Of a stretch of 64,000 bases of DNA, positions 1-6,969 are shown one piece after another. The DNA is from Candidatus Aminicenantota bacterium (lineage in GTDB: Bacteria > Acidobacteriota > Aminicenantia > UBA2199), in contig JAPKZK010000075.1 of NCBI GenBank assembly GCA_026393835.1, forward strand, positions 1 to 64,000, written 5' to 3'. Position 1 is the stretch's first letter, and each line of letters begins with the position of its first letter. The notes beneath the pieces were generated by a model. The model saw nothing but the letters and a program-made list of their open reading frames with translations. It searched no databases and had not been told where the DNA came from. The position numbers were made by a program, and so were the translations under genes.

Positions 1-197
1 CGCGTATGGCGTTGGCGGTCAACCTTTACCGGATGGGAGTGAATACCCACCGGGTTTCGATGAAGAGTTTCAACGCTCTACCTGAGCGAGGCGCATCCCC
101 TCTTCCTGGACTTACCTGGCGCCACAAAATTAGAATTGCTGTCTTCTTCCAAGGAACTCACCAGAAAACATGTATTGATCAATGTTTACCAAATTAG
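1..197 (+). other. Possible 3' end of an unidentified reading frame
   Basis: An open frame runs from the window edge to a TAG at 195-197; the first ATG inside it is at 6. I recognise no family in the peptide, which has no membrane segment or clear motif. If real it is the C-terminal end of a gene starting before the window. The final G of its stop codon is the first base of the palindromic repeat that follows, so the frame may simply have been ended by that repeat. Coding status is uncertain. Confidence 0.2.
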
Positions 198-336
198 GGT
201 TTGATAAATCAAACCCCTACATTGGATTAAATTATCGAAATGGAAAGGAAGAGATAATGTCGGGCAAAAAATAACCCCCCGTCATTAGCAGGTATCCGGT
301 AAGAAATCCCCCGTAGGGGTTTGATTTATCAAACCC
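197..336. repeat. REPIN-like pair of inverted REP palindromes
   Basis: The 24 bases at 197-220 are repeated as an exact reverse complement at 313-336, separated by 92 bp. Each copy is itself a hairpin (GGGTTTGAT paired with ATCAAACCC) with a GTAG tetranucleotide at one foot, and the two GTAG ends face each other. GTAG-headed hairpins in inverted pairs are the hallmark of REP/REPIN elements mobilised by RAYT (Y1, IS200-like) transposases. No RAYT gene is visible in this window. Confidence 0.75.
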
Positions 337-382
337 TTATTTTGGGACGAGTTCCTCTAATTAAAAATCGAACGACGCTTTG

Positions 383-442
383 TTCCGTTCGTAAACGGAA
401 TTCTCAATTGCCATTGAAATTCGGTTTGATTTCCTGTATGAT
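383..442 (+). promoter_or_regulatory. Promoter with upstream inverted repeat for the heptapeptide-repeat gene
   Basis: A -35 box TTGAAA (414-419), a 17-bp spacer and a -10 box TATGAT (437-442) form a sigma70-type promoter about 70 bp before the start codon at 512. Just upstream, TTCCGTT and AACGGAA (383-400) form a 7-bp inverted repeat around a 4-base loop, a plausible operator. In the leader, CGGGC (459-463) can pair with GCCCG (482-486), while TTCAC (466-470) can pair with GTGAA (487-491). These pairings are interleaved and probably mutually exclusive. Confidence 0.55.
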
Positions 443-511
443 AGGGACTTCGTTCAATCGGGCGTTTCACCTCTAAAAATTGCCCGGTGAACCGAAAAAG
501 CAGGAGGCATA

Positions 512-802
512 ATGATTAAAGCGGTAGGTTTTACAAGCCATACGGCTGCTCGTAAAGCCCATACGGCTAATTTTACAGGCCATGCGTCTGCTCGCAGCAG
601 CCATACGGCAACATTTTTAAGTCGTGCGGCAACTCGTAATAGCCATACGGCATCTTTTTCTTGCCATACGGCTGCCCGTAAGAGTCATGCGGCACCTTTT
701 TTATGCCCTATGGCGCTTCGTACAGCCCATACGGCGGATATGACAGGTCATTATCCAACAAATTTTCCGCATTACCCGGGTAAGTCCCGGGACGAGGTGT
801 AA
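512..802 (+). CDS. Heptapeptide-repeat protein built on a 21-bp tandem DNA array
   Basis: This 96-residue product consists almost wholly of seven-residue repeats of the form x-H-T-A-x-x-x (for example SHTAARK, AHTANFT, SHTATFL). In the DNA this is a CATACGGC-like core recurring at exactly 21-bp spacing from 539 to 777: ten good copies and two degenerate ones. Odd and even units differ (CTCGTAA-like versus TTTTTA-like tails), giving a 42-bp super-period. A strong GGAGG lies 5-6 bases before ATG 512 and a good promoter lies upstream, so translation is likely. There is no signal peptide or membrane segment. I know no named family that it matches. The His-rich repeats could bind metal or nucleic acid, or the DNA array itself could be the functional part. 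Function is unknown. Confidence 0.6.
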   Translation: MIKAVGFTSHTAARKAHTANFTGHASARSSHTATFLSRAATRNSHTASFSCHTAARKSHAAPFLCPMALRTAHTADMTGHYPTNFPHYPGKSRDEV

Positions 803-804
803 AA

Positions 805-957
805 ATGGGATTCTCAAACAAGTTCTACATGAATTACTTGCACATAGCCGGGGAAATTTTCGAAAGTACGGGGAAATATCCCGATTTCCTGGCCATAATT
901 GCTGAATACGGCTATCCCGCCGCAAAAAAGAACCGGAAACCGCGAGGTAAGGGGTAG
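805..957 (+). CDS. Small 50-residue protein coupled to the heptapeptide-repeat gene
   Basis: An ATG at 805 follows the TAA of the preceding gene by two bases, and a GAGG at 794-797 gives a ribosome site inside the end of that gene, so translational coupling is likely. The product (starts MGFSNKFYMN, ends KKNRKPRGKG) has an aromatic, mildly amphipathic N-terminal half and a strongly basic Lys/Arg-rich tail. The tail would suit nucleic-acid or membrane-surface binding. It is not repetitive and I recognise no family. The frame ends only 10 bp before the convergent gene at 968. The call rests on arrangement and ribosome site rather than homology. Confidence 0.45.
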   Translation: MGFSNKFYMNYLHIAGEIFESTGKYPDFLAIIAEYGYPAAKKNRKPRGKG

Positions 958-967
958 GAAATGGATT

Positions 968-2032
968 TCATTTAAATGATTCCAGGTAGGCGCGGCCAAT
1001 TAACTGCCCTCCTTCGGTTTCCACCCGGATTGTTAAAACAGAATCCGGCGGTATTCGCCTCAACGTCCAAAAGGTCCACAACCTGAACCCCCTGTCTTTA
1101 TGGCCGTTGATGTGGTAAAACTGCGAGGCGTAGATTTTTTCCCCATTCAAATACCAGGTGTGTCCCACCTTTTCTTCCAACTCCAGGTGAGCATTGATGT
1201 TTGTTAATACATATATCTTACACTTATCCAGGGGATCACCCTGCGAATTCCCCACCGGCAGATTCACCAGGGGATTTTGAATTTGAAAAGTTTTTTTGAC
1301 AATTCCTGTCCCGAAAGTCACTTCCCCAAGTTGCAAGGGGACCGGCGGGATAAAAGGCCGGCCAAGCTCGGAAATCAAAAGAAACATAATAGCCGCAGCC
1401 CCGGTGATAAACCATTTTTTAAGTTTCCCCAAATGGGTTAGTTGGAAGCAAAAGGTGGCAAATCCAAGAAAAGCAACTATCGCACCGACCCTGACGGCAT
1501 GAATTGTCCTTACCCCCCAGATGATGGGCAGCATCACGTTGATGCCGGCAAAAAGGTTAAAAGCGAAAAACATGGACATAACGAATCCTTTTACGGAAAT
1601 CACCCGGTCATAGACGATATCCATGGTAGACAGGACAGCGGATGCCGCAACCAATACAATGAACACCATATTCTTCGTCCACAGCGTGGTACTCATATAA
1701 TAAAGGGGCAGCACGAAAAACAGGAGCTGCTGGTAGAAATTCCTGTTAAAGTAATTGATGGCCAGGCGTATCCTGTGTTTCCATTTCAAATCCAGTTTCG
1801 GATGGGCCAGTACCACGGGGATGATCCCCAGGCTGGACAGCCATATAAACGTAATCTGCCACAGCGAGATACGGATATAATTGAAATTTTTGGTTCCCAG
1901 CCAGATAACGCCGACGCCGAAGAGCAGGGCATAAAAACTGTGGAACCAGATGAACTTGTCTTTGTGCTTTAAAAATTGTTCTTTATGCTTATAAAAAATA
2001 TGAGTTAGGGGATTGTTCGTTGTTAGAACCAT
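968..2032 (-). CDS. DUF5924/DUF2914 membrane protein
   Basis: This 354-residue protein has an N-terminal two-thirds with about six to seven hydrophobic segments. From roughly residue 265 a soluble C-terminal domain carries the DUF2914 pattern: HTWYLNG, then RLWTFW, then a Gly-rich ending with IGRAYLESFK. The DUF5924 + DUF2914 arrangement is a known architecture of unknown biochemical role, expected in the cytoplasmic membrane. The ATG at 2030-2032 follows an AGGA about 12 bases upstream, so the ribosome site is weak. The gene is convergent with the small gene ending at 957 and divergent from the one at 2159. Confidence 0.75.
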   Translation of the reverse strand: MVLTTNNPLTHIFYKHKEQFLKHKDKFIWFHSFYALLFGVGVIWLGTKNFNYIRISLWQITFIWLSSLGIIPVVLAHPKLDLKWKHRIRLAINYFNRNFYQQLLFFVLPLYYMSTTLWTKNMVFIVLVAASAVLSTMDIVYDRVISVKGFVMSMFFAFNLFAGINVMLPIIWGVRTIHAVRVGAIVAFLGFATFCFQLTHLGKLKKWFITGAAAIMFLLISELGRPFIPPVPLQLGEVTFGTGIVKKTFQIQNPLVNLPVGNSQGDPLDKCKIYVLTNINAHLELEEKVGHTWYLNGEKIYASQFYHINGHKDRGFRLWTFWTLRRIPPDSVLTIRVETEGGQLIGRAYLESFK

Positions 2033-2101
2033 AGAGGAATTTTATCCTAAATCACAGCCAAAAGCAACCCTCTTATCCCGGCATTTTCGAGGGAAAGAGA
2101 A

Positions 2102-2130
2102 TTGCTTTTCTTTGCAAGAAAGAGTATAAT
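2102..2130 (+). promoter_or_regulatory. Sigma70-type promoter
   Basis: TTGCTT (2102-2107), a 17-bp spacer and a perfect TATAAT (2125-2130) precede the small gene at 2159 by about 30 bp. This is one of the best promoter matches in the window. Confidence 0.65.
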
Positions 2131-2158
2131 TATCCTGGTTAATATAGTAAGAGGAACG

Positions 2159-2341
2159 ATGAATTTTTTAAGAAAGATAGAAGAGTTATTTAAGAGATTG
2201 ACTGGCGGAAAACAGGGCGATGGCGACCGGACCCTGGAATCCGCGTCGGAGGATATCCGCTGGCAAGCCATTCGCCGGAAATTAAAGGATATCGGCTATC
2301 GAACCGATAAGATCGAAACCATTCCCAGGAAAGGGAAATAA
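2159..2341 (+). CDS. Small basic protein of unknown function
   Basis: This is a 60-residue product. The start at ATG 2159 is chosen because GAGGA lies just upstream and a TATAAT promoter is about 30 bp away; an in-frame ATG at 2102 would fall inside that promoter. The N-terminus (MNFLRKIEELFKRLTGG) can form an amphipathic helix, and the C-terminal half (IRWQAIRRKLKDIGYRTDKI) is basic and helical. There is no cysteine, signal peptide or known motif. It stands alone between divergent and co-directional neighbours. I do not recognise the family. Confidence 0.55.
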   Translation: MNFLRKIEELFKRLTGGKQGDGDRTLESASEDIRWQAIRRKLKDIGYRTDKIETIPRKGK

Positions 2342-2404
2342 AGAACCAGGTAAAAAAAAAATATTTTATTCACTATACCAGTATTCAAAAAAAGTTTTTT
2401 TGAG

Positions 2405-2410
2405 TATAAT
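2405..2410 (+). promoter_or_regulatory. -10 box for the PKD protein gene
   Basis: A perfect TATAAT lies 34 bp before ATG 2445. The region 17 bp upstream (TATTCA) is a poor -35, so activator help or an extended context is possible. Confidence 0.4.
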
Positions 2411-2444
2411 AAAGAAGTTAAAACCTTACAAACAGGAGGATTGA

Positions 2445-3881
2445 ATGAAGTGTAAGAAAACACTCATTTTAATTGTTGCATTGCTGGTGTTGATTTCCTC
2501 AACCACCTTTGCCAAAGCCCACGAGCTTAAAAGAGTGGGAATTGCTCCATTAATGAAATGCGGAGTAAAAGGTCCTGACGACTTAAAAGCCCTGATCGTG
2601 AAATATGAAAAACAGATCGAAAAGGGTTTTGCCGCCGCCGGTTCCGCGGAACTTTACCCCTATTTTATGGAGCAGGTAAAGAACGCAACAATTAAAATCA
2701 AAGAAGATGTTATCCCCAAAGGTCAGCAAATGGCGTGGATGCTCTTTCGCGACGGGAAAGTCGTAAAGGATGTCATTTGGGCAGGTAAGCAGCCGCTTGA
2801 AGTGAATATGCTTACTATCCGGAAAGGCGACAAAGACTATCACTTCATAGTTCCTAAACCATGTGGAAACATCGCTTTGGTTGGTGATAGTTATGCTGTA
2901 CCGGTGTGCAGTATGACTGTCAGCCCGGAAAAAGCCAAAGTCGGTGAAACCATTACGGTTGATTTGAGCGGTTCCACAGGCGCCACCAAAATGGTGGTCA
3001 ACGTTTATCACCCGGCAGGGAAATTGATTGAGACTAAGACATTAACCGCCGGTGATACCGTTTGGAAAACCAGCTTCAATGAAACCGGGGACTATCTTTT
3101 CGAAGCCGAAGTCTTCAACGTCGATGGTGTGGTGTGTCCAAGCCCCTGCAAGGCAAAAGTCGAAGTTATTAATATCCCGCCCCAATGCAGCCTGGCTGTC
3201 TCGCCCACCAGTTGCTATACCGGCCAACCCGTTAAAATGGATGCATCCGGTTCCACCGATAAGGACGGTAAAGTGGTGAAAGCCGACTTTACCGTTAGCA
3301 AAGGCGGCGCTGTTGCTGACCAGAATGCTGTGACCTCTGAACCGTTTGTTTGGGACAAAGCCTTCAAAAAATCCGGCCATTACACTGTCAACCTTAAAGT
3401 GTATGATAATGTCGGCGCAGTTTCAACGAATACTTGCGAGTCTTCGCTGGAAGTGCAAAAGAGGCTCTATGGCCTGGTTGAAGCCGGTCCCATGCTGGCC
3501 AAGGGGACTTACAGCGGTTATGTTTTCGCACGCGTCGGTTTTGCTTACCTGATCGTGCCGGAAAAATTAAGTATGTTGATGTCTGTTGGTGGCGCCGTTA
3601 CCCTGACGGGCGCTCCTTTCAAAAGCCATTTCCTGTCTAACCTGTTACTGCTCGCCCACTTTAACGATTTCTATATCGGCGGCGGCGTCGGCTATAGTTC
3701 GAAAGTACGGGTCCCGGACTGGAAAGCCGCTTTTAATATTGTCGGCAACATCGGTTACGATGTTTACAAAGCCTTCAATATGAAAGGGTCGATCTTCGGG
3801 GAACTGCGGGTTCCTATTATTAAAGGCCTGCCATTTAAAGAAGCTCATGAGATTCTGCTGGGCTTCAGGCTCCTTTTTTAA
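2445..3881 (+). CDS. Secreted PKD/Ig-like protein with beta-barrel-like C-terminus
   Basis: This is a 478-residue protein with a Sec signal peptide (MKCKK, then a hydrophobic run to about residue 23). After an N-terminal domain of about 130 residues come two PKD/Ig-like repeats (about 150-240 and 245-340). These carry the phrases DLSGSTG and DASGSTDKDG and end in GDYLFEAEVF and GHYTVNLKVYDN. The last 130 residues alternate Gly and aromatic residues and finish in LLF; a terminal Phe is typical of outer-membrane beta-barrel strands. An envelope or outer-membrane anchored binding protein is therefore likely. An AGGAGG precedes the ATG and a strong terminator follows, so it is probably monocistronic. 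The ligand cannot be told from sequence. Confidence 0.65.
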   Translation: MKCKKTLILIVALLVLISSTTFAKAHELKRVGIAPLMKCGVKGPDDLKALIVKYEKQIEKGFAAAGSAELYPYFMEQVKNATIKIKEDVIPKGQQMAWMLFRDGKVVKDVIWAGKQPLEVNMLTIRKGDKDYHFIVPKPCGNIALVGDSYAVPVCSMTVSPEKAKVGETITVDLSGSTGATKMVVNVYHPAGKLIETKTLTAGDTVWKTSFNETGDYLFEAEVFNVDGVVCPSPCKAKVEVINIPPQCSLAVSPTSCYTGQPVKMDASGSTDKDGKVVKADFTVSKGGAVADQNAVTSEPFVWDKAFKKSGHYTVNLKVYDNVGAVSTNTCESSLEVQKRLYGLVEAGPMLAKGTYSGYVFARVGFAYLIVPEKLSMLMSVGGAVTLTGAPFKSHFLSNLLLLAHFNDFYIGGGVGYSSKVRVPDWKAAFNIVGNIGYDVYKAFNMKGSIFGELRVPIIKGLPFKEAHEILLGFRLLF

Positions 3882-3906
3882 CGGGTACTGCAATTCCACC
3901 CGGAAG

Positions 3907-3938
3907 GGGGATGGGATTTTCCCATCCCCTTTTTTTTT
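3907..3938 (+). terminator. Rho-independent terminator
   Basis: GGGGATGGGA (3907-3916) pairs perfectly with TCCCATCCCC (3920-3929) around a 3-base loop and is followed by nine T residues. It ends the transcript of the PKD protein gene. Confidence 0.9.
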
Positions 3939-3961
3939 GCCCCGCAATTCCCTCCTTCCAT

Positions 3962-4030
3962 TAAACAGTAACCATTAACCATTAACAACTAAAAATTATA
4001 AATTATTAATTATAAATTATAAATTATAAA
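3962..4030. repeat. AT-rich heptanucleotide tandem repeat
   Basis: Tandem heptamers of the kinds AACCATT and AATTATA run from the terminator into the last codons of the comM-like gene. The Leu and TAA stop that end that gene are part of the repeat. A sister tract lies at 28725-28773. Confidence 0.7.
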
Positions 4031-5571
4031 CGGTGAAGATCCAGGGACCGGTACTGCAGCGCCTCCTGGATGTGCGATTGGCTGATATTTTCGCTGCCGG
4101 CAAGATCGGCGATGGTCCTGGCTATTTTCAGAATCTTAAAATAACTCCTGGCGCTGAGGTTTAACTTTTCTACCGCCAGTTTTAACAACCTTTCACTCTC
4201 GTGGTCCAGCAGGCAAAATTTCTTGATTTCCACATTGGCCATCTGTCCGTTGGCAAAAATATTTTTCTTTGTCAGGGTTTTAAAACGTTCCAGTTGAATA
4301 TTTCGGGCCTTGACCACGCGCGCCTTTACCGCCGCCGAACTCTCCGCCGGCCGATTGGAAGTAATCTCGTCGATAGCCACTTTTTTAACTTCGATCTGGA
4401 GATCGATCCGGTCCAGCAGCGGCTTTGAAATCCTGGCGTAATAGCGCCGTTTTTCCGCTTCCGTGCATAAGTGAAATTCCGAATCTTTCAAACCGATGGA
4501 ATCCTCACAGGGATTCATGGCCGCCACCAGCATGAATTTGGCCGGGTAAGTGTAGGACTGTAAAGAACGGGAAATGGTAATTTCGCCGTCTTCCAGGGGC
4601 TGCCTCAAAACTTCCAGGGCCGATTTTTTAAAGTAGGGCAGCTCGTCCAGGAAAAGGATGCCGTTGTGGGAGAGAGAGATTTCACCCGGGGCCGGGTATT
4701 TCCCGCCGCCGCTGATCCCCACATCCGAGATGGTATGATGCGGCGAACGAAACGGCCGCGTCGCCACCAGGCTGTTTTTATTATTCAAGAGCCCCGCGGA
4801 ACTGTAAATTAGCGACGTTTCCAGTATCTCTTCGTCGGTCATACCGGGTAAAATAGAAGGCAGCGCCTTGGTTATCATGGATTTCCCGGACCCGGGCGGG
4901 CCGGCCATCAATACATTGTGGAAACCGGCGGAGGCGATTTCCATGACCCGCTTGACCAGGTACTGGCCTTTGATCTCGCTAAAATCGATGTAGATTTTTT
5001 CCCGGTCCTGGTTTTCCGCCTGGGGCTTATGTACGATTTTTTTGTACGCGCCGGGTCGCACGATAAACTCCATTACTTCGTTAAGGGTACTAAAGGCATA
5101 TACATCGATCTCCTTTACGAATGAAGCCTCGTTGCCGTTCTTATGCGGGACCACAACGCCGGTGTAGCCGTTTTTTTTGGCGAAAATAGCCAGGTTTAGC
5201 ACCCCTTTCACGGCGTTGAGTTCACCGTTGAGATTTAATTCGCCGTAGAATAGGAAATTGTCGAACACGGGGCTTTGCATCCCGGCCTTATTTTTCAAGA
5301 TTCCCACGGCAATGGGCAGGTCAAGCGAAGAACCTTCCTTGCGAATATCCGCCGGCGAAAGGTTCACCACGATTTTGTTGCCGATGGGGTATTCGAACCC
5401 GGAGTTCTTAATGGCGAATTTGATGCGCTCTTTGCTTTCGTTGACCGCATTATCCGGCAGTCCCACGATGGTAATGCCGGGAATCCCGCGGGAAAATCCG
5501 ACTTCCACTTCCGTCAATATGGCCTCAAGGCCGTTCATTACAATCGAATTAATCTTGCTTATACTTACCAT
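4024..5571 (-). CDS. comM: ComM/YifB-type Mg-chelatase-like AAA+ ATPase
   Basis: At 515 residues this is the usual family length. The N-terminal 190 residues are the Lon/ChlI-like domain (LTEVEVGFSRGIPGITIVGL, then NLSPADIRKEGSSLDLPIA). The AAA+ module carries Walker A GPPGSGKS (about 222-230), Walker B GILFLDELPYF, and the Mg-chelatase C-terminal domain ending NISQSHIQEALQYR. ComM-type proteins are hexameric helicases that drive branch migration during natural transformation, so a role in DNA uptake or recombination is expected. It lies 9 bp downstream of the MglA-like GTPase gene, on the same strand. Its last codon and stop lie in an AT heptamer repeat. Confidence 0.92.
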   Translation of the reverse strand: MVSISKINSIVMNGLEAILTEVEVGFSRGIPGITIVGLPDNAVNESKERIKFAIKNSGFEYPIGNKIVVNLSPADIRKEGSSLDLPIAVGILKNKAGMQSPVFDNFLFYGELNLNGELNAVKGVLNLAIFAKKNGYTGVVVPHKNGNEASFVKEIDVYAFSTLNEVMEFIVRPGAYKKIVHKPQAENQDREKIYIDFSEIKGQYLVKRVMEIASAGFHNVLMAGPPGSGKSMITKALPSILPGMTDEEILETSLIYSSAGLLNNKNSLVATRPFRSPHHTISDVGISGGGKYPAPGEISLSHNGILFLDELPYFKKSALEVLRQPLEDGEITISRSLQSYTYPAKFMLVAAMNPCEDSIGLKDSEFHLCTEAEKRRYYARISKPLLDRIDLQIEVKKVAIDEITSNRPAESSAAVKARVVKARNIQLERFKTLTKKNIFANGQMANVEIKKFCLLDHESERLLKLAVEKLNLSARSYFKILKIARTIADLAGSENISQSHIQEALQYRSLDLHRL

Positions 5572-5580
5572 GAGGATCAG

Positions 5581-6942
5581 TTATTTGATGTCGAGGATGA
5601 GCGTTATTTTCTTTACGCCCGGTGTGATTTTTACATCGATGGGTTCTAAGAGGCTGGTTTTGTCTTTATTATCTTTTAGCTCGATCACCAGGGAGGAGTC
5701 CGGCCCGGGTAATAAGACCATTTTTCGAATGATGGTCAGGCGGGAGTTATCTCTCAATTTTTCCAGGAAATCGAGGTCCTGGGATTTGGCTTTTTCAGGT
5801 GGTTTTAATAATTCGGCCACTTTTTCAGTATCGATTTCCAGGGCGGTTTTTTCCATCTCCTTAACGGCTGTTTTAACCGGTTTAATGGCCGGGGGTTCCT
5901 TGATTTCCCCCAATTCATAAAACCCGCTGGGTTGAGGCGCCTTTGTTGCTGCCTTTTGCTCCCCGCTCTCCTCCGGTTTGAATACGTTGTCAAGATCATT
6001 AAACTCCGGGGCGTCGCCCAATTCGATTTCGATTTCTTCTTCGTCAAACCCTTTAAGTTCAGGGATTTCATCTGTTTTTTCTAATTTATGCGCTGCTTTG
6101 CTTTCCTCTACCTGTTCAAACTCTGTCAGTTCCAGGACTTCTTCGATTTCATCATTTTTTTTCTTTGGCGCCTGGACCGGCTGCGGATTTTTCCTAACTT
6201 CAGCCGCGGGTACGGGGACGGGGATTTTCTTTTGGGAATCCGCGGCGGTTTTTGCCGTTACCTTTCTTAAAGGCAATTCCTCTTTCTTAATTATTTCCTG
6301 CTTGCGATCGGTATCGAAATTAACAAAGGGTCCCAGGGATTGCGCCTGGATAGACTGGGCCAGCAGGCCCTTGATTTTTCTCAGCGTCATGCTGGAAATT
6401 TCCCTGAGGGTTTCGATGACGCCGGCCCCGGTGATGGCCGATGCGCCGTAAGAAGGGGCGGCAAAGGTATTGAGCCTTTTATTTAAACGTTCGATGGGCA
6501 AAATGTTTTTTAAATCCCTTTTATTGAATTGGAATACCAGCGGTAATTCCTCGATGTTTTGCTGGTGTTTGGCGAGGTTTACTTTAAGATTTTCAAGGCT
6601 GTCGAGGTTGGTGTTTTCCATCAATTCCTGGGAGTCCGCCACAAATACGATGCCGTCGGCCCCTTTCAGGACCAACTGCCGCGTGGAATCATAAAAGACC
6701 TGGCCAGGGACGGTATACAATTGAAACCTGGCCTGGTAGCCGTTGACCAGTCCGACATTGATGGGAAGTAAGTCGAAGAAAAGGGTCCGTTCGATATCGG
6801 TTTCGATGCTGACCAGTTCACCCCTGGTTTTGGGATTGGTGACCGAGAATATGTATTGTAGATTGGTGGTTTTGCCGCTGAGGCCCGGGCCGTAATACAC
6901 AATTTTGGCGGTTACTTGTTTCGAATGATGATTTATAAACAT
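5581..6942 (-). CDS. MglA-like small GTPase with long acidic C-terminal extension
   Basis: Residues 1-195 are an MglA/Ras-like GTPase: P-loop GPGLSGKTT (18-26), G3 motif TVPGQ in place of the Ras DxxGQ, and G4 NKRD. MglA proteins set cell polarity and motility in myxobacteria and are found more widely. Here about 260 residues follow. A Pro/Lys-rich linker leads into a strongly acidic stretch (EIEEVLELTEFEQ, DEEEIEIELGD), then a compact C-terminal domain of about 80 residues with beta-strand pattern. Classical MglA is about 195 residues, so the tail is extra and may be an effector or partner module. The gene sits 9 bp before comM and 27 bp after the radical SAM gene, in an apparent operon. Confidence 0.8.
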   Translation of the reverse strand: MFINHHSKQVTAKIVYYGPGLSGKTTNLQYIFSVTNPKTRGELVSIETDIERTLFFDLLPINVGLVNGYQARFQLYTVPGQVFYDSTRQLVLKGADGIVFVADSQELMENTNLDSLENLKVNLAKHQQNIEELPLVFQFNKRDLKNILPIERLNKRLNTFAAPSYGASAITGAGVIETLREISSMTLRKIKGLLAQSIQAQSLGPFVNFDTDRKQEIIKKEELPLRKVTAKTAADSQKKIPVPVPAAEVRKNPQPVQAPKKKNDEIEEVLELTEFEQVEESKAAHKLEKTDEIPELKGFDEEEIEIELGDAPEFNDLDNVFKPEESGEQKAATKAPQPSGFYELGEIKEPPAIKPVKTAVKEMEKTALEIDTEKVAELLKPPEKAKSQDLDFLEKLRDNSRLTIIRKMVLLPGPDSSLVIELKDNKDKTSLLEPIDVKITPGVKKITLILDIK

Positions 6943-6969
6943 CGCTCATAATCCCTCCCAATTTTCTCA

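Noticed and set aside
459..491. H-type pseudoknot riboswitch in the leader of the heptapeptide-repeat gene
   Set aside because: The two 5-bp pairings are interleaved but no loop bases separate the last two strands, which makes a classical pseudoknot geometrically unlikely; no known riboswitch consensus.
539..777. CRISPR array
   Set aside because: The period is 21 bp with only a 7-8 base core, there are no 20+ base identical repeats and no cas genes; the frame is open with a ribosome site.
5258..5920. 220-residue plus-strand frame across comM and the GTPase gene
   Set aside because: It is antisense to two confident genes and spans their boundary; Ser/Ile-rich product without motifs.
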